A stretch of DNA of 64,000 nt from Larkinella humicola (lineage in GTDB: Bacteria > Bacteroidota > Bacteroidia > Cytophagales > Spirosomataceae), in contig NZ_VTWS01000011.1 in the NCBI RefSeq assembly GCF_008727875.1, positions 1 through 64,000 of the forward strand, in the 5' to 3' direction. The notes under the pieces are model-generated. The model saw nothing but the letters and a program-made list of their open reading frames with translations, was not told the DNA's origin and did not search any database. The translations under genes were made by a program, and so were the position numbers. How positions within the stretch are numbered: the stretch's first letter is position 1; each line of letters starts with the position of its first letter. This document shows positions 51,622-59,389 of this stretch, piece by piece.

Positions 51622-53766
51622 ATGTCCGTTCAATTCACCGATAACGTCAGCGCAGCCGCTAAACGCGATATTCTGGTTCTACAGGAAAAAATTGGCAGTT
51701 TTGCTTCCGGCGACATGGCCGAAGAAAACTTCCGCAAATTTCGTCTGGGACGCGGGGTATATGGCCAGCGCCAACCGGGTGTGCAAATGATCCGGATCAA
51801 ATTGCCCTACGGACGCATTACGGCGGATCAGTTGATTCGAATTGCCGATATTTCCGACAAATACGCTACCGGAAACCTGCACGCTACCACCCGTCAGGAT
51901 ATTCAGTTGCACTTTGTCAAACTGGCCGACACGCCCCAACTCTGGTCGGACCTCGAAGATGCTAAAATTACGCTACGGGAAGCCTGTGGGAATACCGTCC
52001 GGAACGTGACCGGTTCGGCCAAAGCAGGCATCGATCCGGAAGAACCGTTTGATATTACACCCTACGCCTACTCCATTTTCGACTATTTGCTCCGCAACCC
52101 GATTTGCCAGGAAATGGGTCGGAAATTCAAGATTGCCCTGTCATCGAGCGAGAAAGATGCCGCCTATGGCTACATGCACGACGTCGGTCTGGTTCCTCGC
52201 ATCAATGAAGAAGGCAAACGGGGCTTTAAGGTGATGGTCGGTGGCGGTTTGGGCGCGCAGCCTTACATGGCCGAAACCGCATTTGAATTCCTGGAAGAAG
52301 ATAAAATTATACCCTTTATTGAAGGCTGTATCCGTGTTTTCGACCGCTACGGCGAACGGACCCGTCGGCACAAAGCCCGGATGAAATTCCTGTTACAGGA
52401 CATTGGCCTGGAAGAATTTCTACGCCGGGTGGAAGAAGAACGGCTGGCGTTGAAAAACAAAACGTATTCGATCAATACCGATCTGGGTTTTACGTTCACC
52501 CCGGGCGAACCGTCATCCCAGATCAATCCGGCAGAATTATCAACCGACGCACCGTACCAGGCCTGGTTGAAAACCAACGTGTTCGAGCAGAAACAAAAAG
52601 GCTGGTATGCCGTTCAGTTGCGCGTTTTGCTGGGGGACATGCATTCCGACAAAGCCCGGGCCCTGGCGTCGCTGGTGAAACAATACGCCGGTGACGACAT
52701 CCGCGTGACCGTCAATCAGGGGTATCTGCTGCGGTTTGTGAGTCCGGAAAACCTGCGCGCACTCTACGCCGGGCTCGACACGCTCGGACTGGCAGCACCC
52801 GGTTTTGACTCGACGGCCGACATCACCACCTGCCCCGGGACCGATACCTGCAACCTCGCCATTTCGAGCAGCTACGGCATTACGCGGGTACTCGAAAAAA
52901 TGATGACCGCCGAGTTTCCCGATCTGATTTACAACAGCGACATCAAAATCAAGATTTCGGGTTGTATGAACGGTTGTGGGCAGCATTCGGTCGCCAACAT
53001 CGGTTTTCACAGCAGTTCGGTCAAAAACGGCGCTTACGTCATTCCGGCTTTGCAGGTGTTGCTCGGCGGTGGTTTCAACGGCAAGGGTGAAGGGCTGTTT
53101 GGCGATAAAGTCGTCAAAATTCCAACCAAACGCGGGCCCGACGGACTCCGGATTTTGCTGAACGATTACGAAACCAACGGGTTCGAAGGCGAATACTACA
53201 GCGACTATTACGCTCGTCAGGGGAAAAACTATTTTTACACCCTCTTGAAACCGCTGGCTGACCTGAAAACCCTGTCGCAGGAAGACTATACGGACTGGGA
53301 TCACACCGAACAGTTTGTAACCGAAATCGGAATTGGCGAGTGCGCGAGCGTCATGATCGACCTTGTGGCCACCACCCTGACCGAAGCCGCCGAAAAGCTG
53401 GGCTGGGCCAACGAAGCCTTCCGGGAAAGCCGCTGGGCCGACGCCATCTACCACGCCTACAACGTGTTCATTACCGGGGCCAAAGGCAGTTTGATGACAA
53501 AAGACATCAACACCAATACCCAGCACGGTGTCGTAAGCGATTTCGACAAAAACTTCATCGGCGAACCCGGATTCCATACCGAAGAAGGTGGCTTTAAAGC
53601 CCTGGTGTTCAGCATCAACAAAAACGAACCGACGGAAGAATTCGCGCAATCGTTTATTGCCCAGGCCGAATCTTTCATCGAGAGCGTAAAAGCGTACCGC
53701 GAACGCCAAATCGAACAGGATGGCCTGCCGGAATTGCGTGAACTGGTCATTGCGAAAGACAGCTAA
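51622..53766 (+). CDS. Sulfite reductase (siroheme, ferredoxin-type nitrite/sulfite reductase family)
   Basis: This protein of about 714 residues from the ATG at 51622 has two ferredoxin-like repeats. The siroheme/[4Fe-4S] ligand motifs are TCPGTDTCNLAIS and ISGCMNGCGQHS (four Cys, about residues 405-460). An N-terminal half-repeat contains LHATTRQDIQLHFV. The extra C-terminal region (about 560-714, including helical segments) is typical of the Bacteroidota HEPN-like-extended form. Given the neighbours it is assigned to sulfite rather than nitrite reduction: six-electron reduction of sulfite to sulfide. It is followed by siroheme biosynthesis genes. Leader features lie upstream. Confidence 0.92.
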   Translation: MSVQFTDNVSAAAKRDILVLQEKIGSFASGDMAEENFRKFRLGRGVYGQRQPGVQMIRIKLPYGRITADQLIRIADISDKYATGNLHATTRQDIQLHFVKLADTPQLWSDLEDAKITLREACGNTVRNVTGSAKAGIDPEEPFDITPYAYSIFDYLLRNPICQEMGRKFKIALSSSEKDAAYGYMHDVGLVPRINEEGKRGFKVMVGGGLGAQPYMAETAFEFLEEDKIIPFIEGCIRVFDRYGERTRRHKARMKFLLQDIGLEEFLRRVEEERLALKNKTYSINTDLGFTFTPGEPSSQINPAELSTDAPYQAWLKTNVFEQKQKGWYAVQLRVLLGDMHSDKARALASLVKQYAGDDIRVTVNQGYLLRFVSPENLRALYAGLDTLGLAAPGFDSTADITTCPGTDTCNLAISSSYGITRVLEKMMTAEFPDLIYNSDIKIKISGCMNGCGQHSVANIGFHSSSVKNGAYVIPALQVLLGGGFNGKGEGLFGDKVVKIPTKRGPDGLRILLNDYETNGFEGEYYSDYYARQGKNYFYTLLKPLADLKTLSQEDYTDWDHTEQFVTEIGIGECASVMIDLVATTLTEAAEKLGWANEAFRESRWADAIYHAYNVFITGAKGSLMTKDINTNTQHGVVSDFDKNFIGEPGFHTEEGGFKALVFSINKNEPTEEFAQSFIAQAESFIESVKAYRERQIEQDGLPELRELVIAKDS

Positions 53767-53774
53767 GAATGATG

Positions 53775-53852
53775 AGTTAAGAGTTAAGAGTTAAGAGTTG
53801 TCTTTCTGCTTGCGTTAGCCAACTCTTAATTCTTCACTCTTCACTCTTAACT
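53775..53852. repeat. GAGTTAAGAGTTAAGA-type palindrome after sulfite reductase
   Basis: Left: GTTAAGAGTTAAGAGTTAAGAGTTG (rows of 8-bp near-tandem units). Right: CAACTCTTAATTC followed by TTCACTCTTCACTCTTAAC. They pair imperfectly over about 25-30 bp. It starts 8 bp after the stop codon and ends 8 bp before the SUMT ATG. Confidence 0.85.
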
Positions 53853-53860
53853 TATTTCTA

Positions 53861-54610
53861 ATGAAATTAACGTTGGTAGGTGCGGGTCCCGGTGATCCGG
53901 ATTTGATAACTTTAAAGGGAGTGAAGGCATTGCAACAGGCCGATGTGGTCATGTATGATGCGCTGGTACATCCCGATTTACTGGACTATTGCAAACCGGA
54001 TGCGCTGAAAGTGTACGTCGGTAAACGTTTGAACGAATACTCTTGTACGCAGGAAGAAATCAACCCGCTGATCGTGCATTATGCCCAGAATTACGGCCAT
54101 GTTGTTCGGCTGAAAGGGGGTGATTCGTTCATTTTTGGACGCGGGTACGAAGAGATGGAATACGCCCGGCAATTTGGGATTGAAACCGAAGTCATACCGG
54201 GTCTATCGAGCAGTTATGCCGTGCCGGCACTGGCGGGCATTCCGCTCACCACGCGGGGTGTCAGCGAGAGTTTCTGGGTGGTTACCGGCACTACCAAAAC
54301 CGGGCAACTCTCTCAGGATCTGCACCTTGCCGCTCAGTCGACAGCGACTGTCGTCATTCTGATGGGCATGCACAAGCTGGCCGAAATCATGACGGTTTTT
54401 GGCGCCTTTGGCAAAGCCGGGTTGCCGGTTGCCATCATTCAAAACGGTTCGCTTACGGAGGAACAGGTGGTTACCGGAACGGTTTCGACCATTCTGGAGC
54501 AAGTAGCTACCTCAAATATTAGCTCTCCGGCCATCATCGTCGTTGGCGAAGTTGCCCGGCTGCGGGAGTTGCAGTTGGCTGATTTACAGCAGGCTATTGC
54601 CAGCAACTAA
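53861..54610 (+). CDS. cobA: Uroporphyrinogen-III C-methyltransferase (SUMT)
   Basis: This 249-residue SAM-dependent methylase converts uroporphyrinogen III to precorrin-2. Motifs are VGAGPGDPDLITLKGVKAL (residues 5-23), VRLKGGDSFIFGRG, the PGLSSSYAVPALAGIPLTTRG segment and the C-terminal PAIIVVGEVARL. It supplies the siroheme precursor for the sulfite reductase just upstream. Single-domain form rather than the CysG fusion. The dehydrogenase/ferrochelatase partner is the next gene. Confidence 0.95.
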   Translation: MKLTLVGAGPGDPDLITLKGVKALQQADVVMYDALVHPDLLDYCKPDALKVYVGKRLNEYSCTQEEINPLIVHYAQNYGHVVRLKGGDSFIFGRGYEEMEYARQFGIETEVIPGLSSSYAVPALAGIPLTTRGVSESFWVVTGTTKTGQLSQDLHLAAQSTATVVILMGMHKLAEIMTVFGAFGKAGLPVAIIQNGSLTEEQVVTGTVSTILEQVATSNISSPAIIVVGEVARLRELQLADLQQAIASN

Positions 54611-54618
54611 TCCAATTA

Positions 54619-54702
54619 CTTTTACATTTAGTATTTAACATTTTACGTTTTAAATTATCTTTTAATATTAAATGTAAAATGATAAATATTAAATGTAAAA
54701 GT
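54619..54702. repeat. AT-rich palindrome of TTTACATTTA type
   Basis: Left ACTTTTACATTTAGTATTTA (54619 onward) pairs with right TTAAATGTAAAAGT (about 54689-54702). Additional TTAAATGTAAAATG units lie inside. It follows the SUMT stop by 8 bp. It differs sharply in base composition from its neighbours. Confidence 0.85.
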
Positions 54703-54739
54703 GGGTTGTGATGGTATTTTTTGCTTTCTTTCCTCATCC

Positions 54740-55309
54740 ATGAACACCCTCTTCCCTATTTTCGTAAAAATTGAAAATCTGCAAACGTTGGTGGTGGGTG
54801 GCGGTTATGTTGGGCTGGAAAAAGTAACGGCGCTCCTCTCCAACGCGCCCAACGCACCGGTTACATTGGTTTCGCCCGAAATCCGGCAGGAAATTGTGGT
54901 TCTCGCGGAACAACACGCCAATCTCCACCTGATCTACGATTCCTATGCCATCAAGTATCTGGACAACAACGATTTAGTCATCGTAGCGACAAACGATAAA
55001 GCCGTTAATGTTCAAATACAAACCGACTGCAAAACCCGCCGGATTCTCGTCAATGTAGCCGATACGCCCGATCTGTGCGATTTTTACCTGAGTTCGGTTG
55101 TCAAGAAAGGGGATTTAAAAATTGCTATTTCGACCAACGGAAAATCGCCGACGTTTGCCAAGCGGTTTCGGGAAGTGCTGGAGGACATATTGCCGGACTC
55201 CTTGCAGGAAACCCTCGACAACCTGCAAGCGATTCGCAACCGCCTGAAAGGTGATTTTCAGCACAAAATGGAGCGATTGAACGAGATTACGAAGGTAATG
55301 AAATCCTAA
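54740..55309 (+). CDS. Precorrin-2 dehydrogenase/sirohydrochlorin ferrochelatase (CysG N-terminal type)
   Basis: About 190 residues. The Rossmann nucleotide-binding loop is VVGGGYVGLEKVTALL (about residues 16-31). DNDLVIVATND and the helix-rich C-terminal dimerisation region, with SPTFAKRFREVLEDILPD, are those of Met8/CysG-N proteins. It completes siroheme synthesis (precorrin-2 to sirohydrochlorin to siroheme) for the upstream sulfite reductase. Start ATG at 54740, 13 codons inside the open frame. Its stop overlaps the convergent membrane protein's stop by 4 bp. Confidence 0.93.
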   Translation: MNTLFPIFVKIENLQTLVVGGGYVGLEKVTALLSNAPNAPVTLVSPEIRQEIVVLAEQHANLHLIYDSYAIKYLDNNDLVIVATNDKAVNVQIQTDCKTRRILVNVADTPDLCDFYLSSVVKKGDLKIAISTNGKSPTFAKRFREVLEDILPDSLQETLDNLQAIRNRLKGDFQHKMERLNEITKVMKS

Positions 55310-55641
55310 AACCGGGGCAGTAGTCCTGCCAGGTTGAGCGGTTCTTTCCTCAGAATGAAAACGTAGATCAACCCGGCCAGAACCAGGTACATCACAATCA
55401 GCCACTTCTTTTTCTGCTCAAATTCAGCGGGATGATGGTAGTAATCGTAGTACATCGATGCCGATAGTGCCAACACCATCAGAAAGAAAGAGAACACCGC
55501 ACAATCCGTCCGATACGCCACCAGATCGTGCATGAAACGGGCCCCCATCAAAATGTAAAGCAGCCAAAAACCGAACCCGGCGCGGTATAAGTAAACGCTG
55601 AACCGCCGGTCGTTTTTTAAATCAAAGAGTCGGTCCGACAT
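55306..55641 (-). CDS. Small membrane protein, 111 residues, unknown function
   Basis: I recognise no family. Three to four hydrophobic segments (about residues 18-36, 46-66 and 78-95) and basic stretches (EQKKKW) mark it as an inner-membrane protein. The N-terminus MSDRLFDLKNDRRFS is cytoplasmic by the positive-inside rule. It overlaps convergently with the siroheme gene and is divergent from osmC-like. Similar small proteins occur in Cytophagales as 'hypothetical membrane protein'. Confidence 0.65.
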   Translation of the reverse strand: MSDRLFDLKNDRRFSVYLYRAGFGFWLLYILMGARFMHDLVAYRTDCAVFSFFLMVLALSASMYYDYYHHPAEFEQKKKWLIVMYLVLAGLIYVFILRKEPLNLAGLLPRF

Positions 55642-55731
55642 GATTGTCAGGAATTTATTCGAGTGAAATTACGTAATTTATGAGAAACAAGCAATTTTGT
55701 AACGAGTCCGTATACCACTAACGAAAAAACC

Positions 55732-56193
55732 ATGCTAAGTGAGCAATCCAATACCGTTTCTCCGAAAGTAAAAACCATGAAAGTGGAGCTGAATCGCGTC
55801 GACGACGCTTTCCACTTCGAAGCAACCGGGGTTTCCGACGTTCCCATCCACATCGATGGTGCTGTCGACATTGGCGGTCACAACGCCGGTGCACGGCCCA
55901 TGGAAATGCTGCTGATGGGGCTGGCCGGTTGTAGCGCCATCGACGTCATTCTAATTCTGAAAAAACAGCGCCAGGTGATCGAAGACTTCCGCATCACCGT
56001 CGAAGGACAACGACCCGCCGATGTCACGCCCGCTCCTTTTCAGTCCATTCATTTGCACTACATTTTGAAAGGCGATCTGGACGATGACAAGGCACGCCGG
56101 GCCATCGACCTGTCCATGGACAAATACTGTTCGGCTACGGCCCAGCTTCGTCCGACGGCCAGCATCACGTATTCGCTGACCATTGAAAAATAA
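55732..56193 (+). CDS. OsmC/Ohr family protein
   Basis: This 153-residue OsmC-like protein has the reactive-Cys region [23 protein letters not shown] (Cys near residue 66). The Ohr second Cys is not evident around residue 130; [15 protein letters not shown] provides the second cysteine of the OsmC type (Cys near 140). The family reduces organic hydroperoxides with thiols. The first 15 residues before MKVELNRV may be an over-extended start. A GACAAGAGA-type repeat and a terminator follow before thyA. Confidence 0.9.
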   Translation: MLSEQSNTVSPKVKTMKVELNRVDDAFHFEATGVSDVPIHIDGAVDIGGHNAGARPMEMLLMGLAGCSAIDVILILKKQRQVIEDFRITVEGQRPADVTPAPFQSIHLHYILKGDLDDDKARRAIDLSMDKYCSATAQLRPTASITYSLTIEK

Positions 56194-56195
56194 AA

Positions 56196-56300
56196 ATAGA
56201 CCAGAGAGGAGAGACAAGAGAAGGTAGACAAGCTGTTCGTTCTCTGACCACTAGCTTTCCAGATTCTTTTTTCTCCTGTCTATTCTCTCTTGTCATAAAT
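56196..56300. repeat. GACAAGAGA-type palindrome downstream of osmC-like gene
   Basis: AGACCAGAGAGGAGAGACAAGAGA units (56199-56224) pair imperfectly with TCTCCTGTCTATTCTCTCTTGTC (about 56272-56294). It starts right after the stop codon. Related units occur at 44830-44905. Confidence 0.7.
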
Positions 56301-56315
56301 CTTTTATCTTCCGAA

Positions 56316-56345
56316 AGGCTTTTTAACCCGAAAGCCTTTTTTTAT
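56316..56345 (+). terminator. Intrinsic terminator before thyA
   Basis: AGGCTTT (56316-56322) pairs with AAAGCCT (56331-56337) across an 8-nt loop and is followed by a T-run. It ends 10 bp before the thyA ATG, so thyA must start from a promoter within or directly after it, or by read-through. Confidence 0.7.
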
Positions 56346-56354
56346 TTTGGCAGT

Positions 56355-57149
56355 ATGAAACAGTATCACGACCTGCTCCAACATATTCTGGCCAACGGCA
56401 CCCGTAAAACCGACCGAACCGGAACGGGCACACTCAGCGTTTTTGGACACCAGATGCGGTTTGATTTACAGGAAGGCTTTCCGCTCGTTACGACGAAAAA
56501 AATACATCTGAAGTCGGTTATTCACGAATTACTGTGGTTCATTAAGGGCGATACGAACATTGGATACCTGACCGAACACGGGGTGAAGATCTGGGACGAA
56601 TGGGCCGACGAAAATGGCGAACTGGGTCCGGTGTACGGCAAACAATGGCGAAGCTGGGAAGCGCCGAACGGTCAGCTCATCGATCAGTTACAGGATGTTC
56701 TGAAGCAACTGAAATACCGCCCCGACTCGCGCCGGATGATCGTCTCGGCCTGGAATCCGGCCGACGTTCCCAACATGGCGTTGCCGCCCTGCCATGCGTT
56801 GTTTCAGTTCTATGTGGCTGAAAATCAACTTTCCTGCCAGTTGTACCAGCGTAGTGCCGACGTCTTTCTGGGCGTTCCGTTTAACATTGCTTCCTATGCA
56901 CTACTCACCATGATGATCGCGCAGGAATGCGGCTATGAAGCACACGAGTTTATCTGGACGGGCGGTGATACGCACCTGTATCTCAACCACCTGGATCAGG
57001 TAAAGGTGCAACTTTCCCGCGAACCACGTGAGTTACCGGTGATGAAGCTGAATCCGGCGGTGAAGTCGATCTTCGATTTCAAATACGAAGACTTCAAGCT
57101 GCAGAACTACGATCCGTATCCGGCCATCAAAGCACCGGTAGCGGTTTAA
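56355..57149 (+). CDS. thyA: Thymidylate synthase
   Basis: ThyA makes dTMP from dUMP using 5,10-methylene-tetrahydrofolate. The 264-residue length is exactly that of E. coli ThyA. Signature residues are [17 protein letters not shown], the catalytic Cys in [13 protein letters not shown] (about residue 146), [20 protein letters not shown] and the C-terminal IKAPVAV. A terminator hairpin lies directly upstream. It ends 4 bp from the convergent 2TM gene. Nothing unusual. Confidence 0.98.
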   Translation: MKQYHDLLQHILANGTRKTDRTGTGTLSVFGHQMRFDLQEGFPLVTTKKIHLKSVIHELLWFIKGDTNIGYLTEHGVKIWDEWADENGELGPVYGKQWRSWEAPNGQLIDQLQDVLKQLKYRPDSRRMIVSAWNPADVPNMALPPCHALFQFYVAENQLSCQLYQRSADVFLGVPFNIASYALLTMMIAQECGYEAHEFIWTGGDTHLYLNHLDQVKVQLSREPRELPVMKLNPAVKSIFDFKYEDFKLQNYDPYPAIKAPVAV

Positions 57150-57153
57150 CGGA

Positions 57154-57495
57154 CTACAGACCGTGGGTCCGTTTGAGTTTTTCATATTCGCGTTCCGCCA
57201 GGCTTTTTTCATTAAAACCGTGGTAAACGCTGAAATAATGAGAGATTAAGCCGATTCCCCAGCCCAGTGTTGTCCAGAGAGGCCACGGGTAGGTGCCCCA
57301 TTTCTCCTGAAAAACCAAAAAGATAACCAGCCAGATCAGCCAAAGAACAACGTTGACAAACAGATAAGTCCGCAGATGCATTTTAAAGCCGGCACGGGCT
57401 TTAGCCTGCTTCCAAAGATGAGGGTCGCGTGTGTCCATGAAGGGGTCTACGAGTGTTGGGAGAATTAAGTTAATGAGATTCGAACCATAATCCAT
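57154..57495 (-). CDS. 2TM domain-containing protein
   Basis: This 113-residue protein has two closely spaced hydrophobic helices (about 48-65 and 78-95), a short loop WGTYPWPLWTTLG between them, and the C-terminal motif FNEKSLAEREYEKLK. This is the 2TM (PF13239) family, often fused to LytTR regulators or histidine kinases or found alone in Bacteroidota. Role unknown. The frame could begin at the Met codons near residue 20 (MDTRDPHLWKQAKARAGF), where the conserved part starts. Confidence 0.85.
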   Translation of the reverse strand: MDYGSNLINLILPTLVDPFMDTRDPHLWKQAKARAGFKMHLRTYLFVNVVLWLIWLVIFLVFQEKWGTYPWPLWTTLGWGIGLISHYFSVYHGFNEKSLAEREYEKLKRTHGL

Positions 57496-57580
57496 ATGTT
57501 ACGCCAACTTTCTTTTGCAGCGGGACTGTAAGAAACCGTACTTAAAAGATTGGTAACAAAAACCGCCCTTTCCCGATACC

Positions 57581-59275
57581 ATGACCAACACCGAAATTAT
57601 CGATATTCTGGAACTGACGGCCAAGCTCATGGAGCTTCACGATGTGGATGCGTTCAAAACCCGGTCGTTTCAGGCGGCCGCTTTCAACCTCGACAAAATC
57701 AGTGAAGACCTCACCAAAATGTCATTTCCGGAACTGCTCAAGTTGCCGGGCGTTGGTAAATCCGTAGCCGGAAAAGTGTTGCAGATTATCGAAACCGGAC
57801 GGCTTCAGGACCTCGATGATTTGCTGGCCCAAACCCCCGAAGGTGTGCTGGAAATGTTTCGGATCAAAGGCATCGGTGCCAAAAAAATCCGGGTCATCTG
57901 GCGCGACTTCGGAATCGATACAATCCGGGATTTGCGGCTGGCCTGTGAGAGTGGTGAAATCGCCAAAATCAAAGGGTTCGGCGAAAAAACGCAGCAGGCC
58001 ATTCTCGAATCACTGGCCTTTCTGGAAAACCAGTCCGGCAAACTCCGCATGGACAAAGCCGAAGCCTTGTCGAATATGCTGTTGGACGTGTTTGAAAAGG
58101 AGTTCAGCCGCGTGGAAGTGGCCGGGCAAATCCGCCGAAAGAGCGAGGAGGTCGATACCATTCAATATGTTGCCAGTACTTCCGATCCGATCGCTGCCTT
58201 TGAATTTCTGAACTCCCTCTCCTACCTAGAACAGAACGAAATTGACTCCTCGCCTTTCATCTGGCGGGGACAGGCCAGCGGATACGACGTTCAGGTCGAG
58301 ATCATTACCACGCCGGCCGATCGGTTTGAAAGCCAGTTATTCACGCATTCGGCGGCCGAAAAACACCTGACGACAACCGGCGCATCGGGCCGAACATTAT
58401 TACAAACCAGCCGGGCGTTTCCGTCCGAAGCCGAAGAAGCGGTGTATAAACGAGCCGGACTGCCCTTCATCGTACCGGAAATGCGCGAAGGTGGTTTTGA
58501 GTTCGACTGGGCGCAAACCCACTCCCCCGATGATCTGGTGACCTGGGACGCACTGCGCGGCATTCTGCACAACCACAGTACCTATTCCGACGGAAAGCAC
58601 ACGCTTGAACAGATGGCGACCTACTGCCGGGATCTGGGTTTTACCTATTTCGGTATCGCCGATCACTCCCAATCGGCCACGTATGCCAAAGGGCTGGAAC
58701 CATACCGTGTGCAGCAACAGCACGAAGAAATCGACCGGCTAAATACTCAGTTTGGCGGTTCGTTCAAGATTCTGAGAGGAATCGAATCTGACATTCTGGG
58801 CGATGGTTCGCTGGATTACAGCGACGACCTGCTGGCCACCTTCGATTACGTCGTGGCATCGGTGCATTCCAACCTGTCGATGACCAGCGAAAAAGCAACG
58901 GCCCGGCTGATCAACGCCATTCAGAATCCCTACACGACCATTTTAGGACACCCGACGGGTCGTTTGTTGCTGGCCCGGGCGGGCTATCCCATCGATTACA
59001 AGGCCGTGATCGATGCCTGTGCCCAACACGGCGTTGTGATCGAAATCAACGCCAGCCCCTGGCGGCTCGATCTCGACTGGCGCTGGATTCAATATGCCGT
59101 GAATCAGGGCGTTATGCTGAGTATCAATCCCGATGCGCACGAAATGCCCGGTTTTCACGACATGCACTATGGCGTGGCGGTTGCCCGCAAAGGCGGTTTG
59201 ACTAAAAGCATGACGTTTAATGCCCTCAGTTTAAATGAAATAGAAGCGCATTTACAAAAAAGAAGGCGTCAGTAG
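57581..59275 (+). CDS. polX: PolX-like protein: helix-hairpin-helix, degenerate polymerase and PHP domains
   Basis: This 564-residue protein has an N-terminal HhH region (about 1-150, LPGVGKSVAGKVL and FRIKGIGAKKIRVIW). A family-X nucleotidyltransferase-like region follows (about 155-315), then a PHP domain (about 325-560). The polymerase signature GSxRRGx5DxD is degenerate: AGQIRRKSEEVDTIQ (181-195) has Gln183, Thr193 and Gln195 instead of Ser, Asp and Asp. The PHP metal motifs HNHSTYSDG, ADHSQ, GIESDI, SVHSN, GHPTGR and NPDAH look intact. It is therefore probably a nuclease/phosphoesterase, not a polymerase. It may act in base excision repair. Confidence 0.92.
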   Translation: MTNTEIIDILELTAKLMELHDVDAFKTRSFQAAAFNLDKISEDLTKMSFPELLKLPGVGKSVAGKVLQIIETGRLQDLDDLLAQTPEGVLEMFRIKGIGAKKIRVIWRDFGIDTIRDLRLACESGEIAKIKGFGEKTQQAILESLAFLENQSGKLRMDKAEALSNMLLDVFEKEFSRVEVAGQIRRKSEEVDTIQYVASTSDPIAAFEFLNSLSYLEQNEIDSSPFIWRGQASGYDVQVEIITTPADRFESQLFTHSAAEKHLTTTGASGRTLLQTSRAFPSEAEEAVYKRAGLPFIVPEMREGGFEFDWAQTHSPDDLVTWDALRGILHNHSTYSDGKHTLEQMATYCRDLGFTYFGIADHSQSATYAKGLEPYRVQQQHEEIDRLNTQFGGSFKILRGIESDILGDGSLDYSDDLLATFDYVVASVHSNLSMTSEKATARLINAIQNPYTTILGHPTGRLLLARAGYPIDYKAVIDACAQHGVVIEINASPWRLDLDWRWIQYAVNQGVMLSINPDAHEMPGFHDMHYGVAVARKGGLTKSMTFNALSLNEIEAHLQKRRRQ

Positions 59276-59292
59276 CCGGTTTCGGTATCGAT

Positions 59293-59336
59293 CAAATAAC
59301 GAATGTAATTTTAATCCTAAGTTTATTCGTTATTTA
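59293..59336. terminator. Inverted repeat between polX and the receptor gene
   Basis: CAAATAACGAAT (59293-59304) pairs with ATTCGTTATTTA (59325-59336) at 11 of 12 positions around a 20-nt AT-rich loop. It follows the PolX stop by about 18 bp and precedes the receptor start by 54 bp. It could be a weak terminator or an operator. Confidence 0.5.
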
Positions 59337-59389
59337 CTATTCAATATTTGATCTTTACAACACGAAACCAATTTTACAACCTGACCTAC

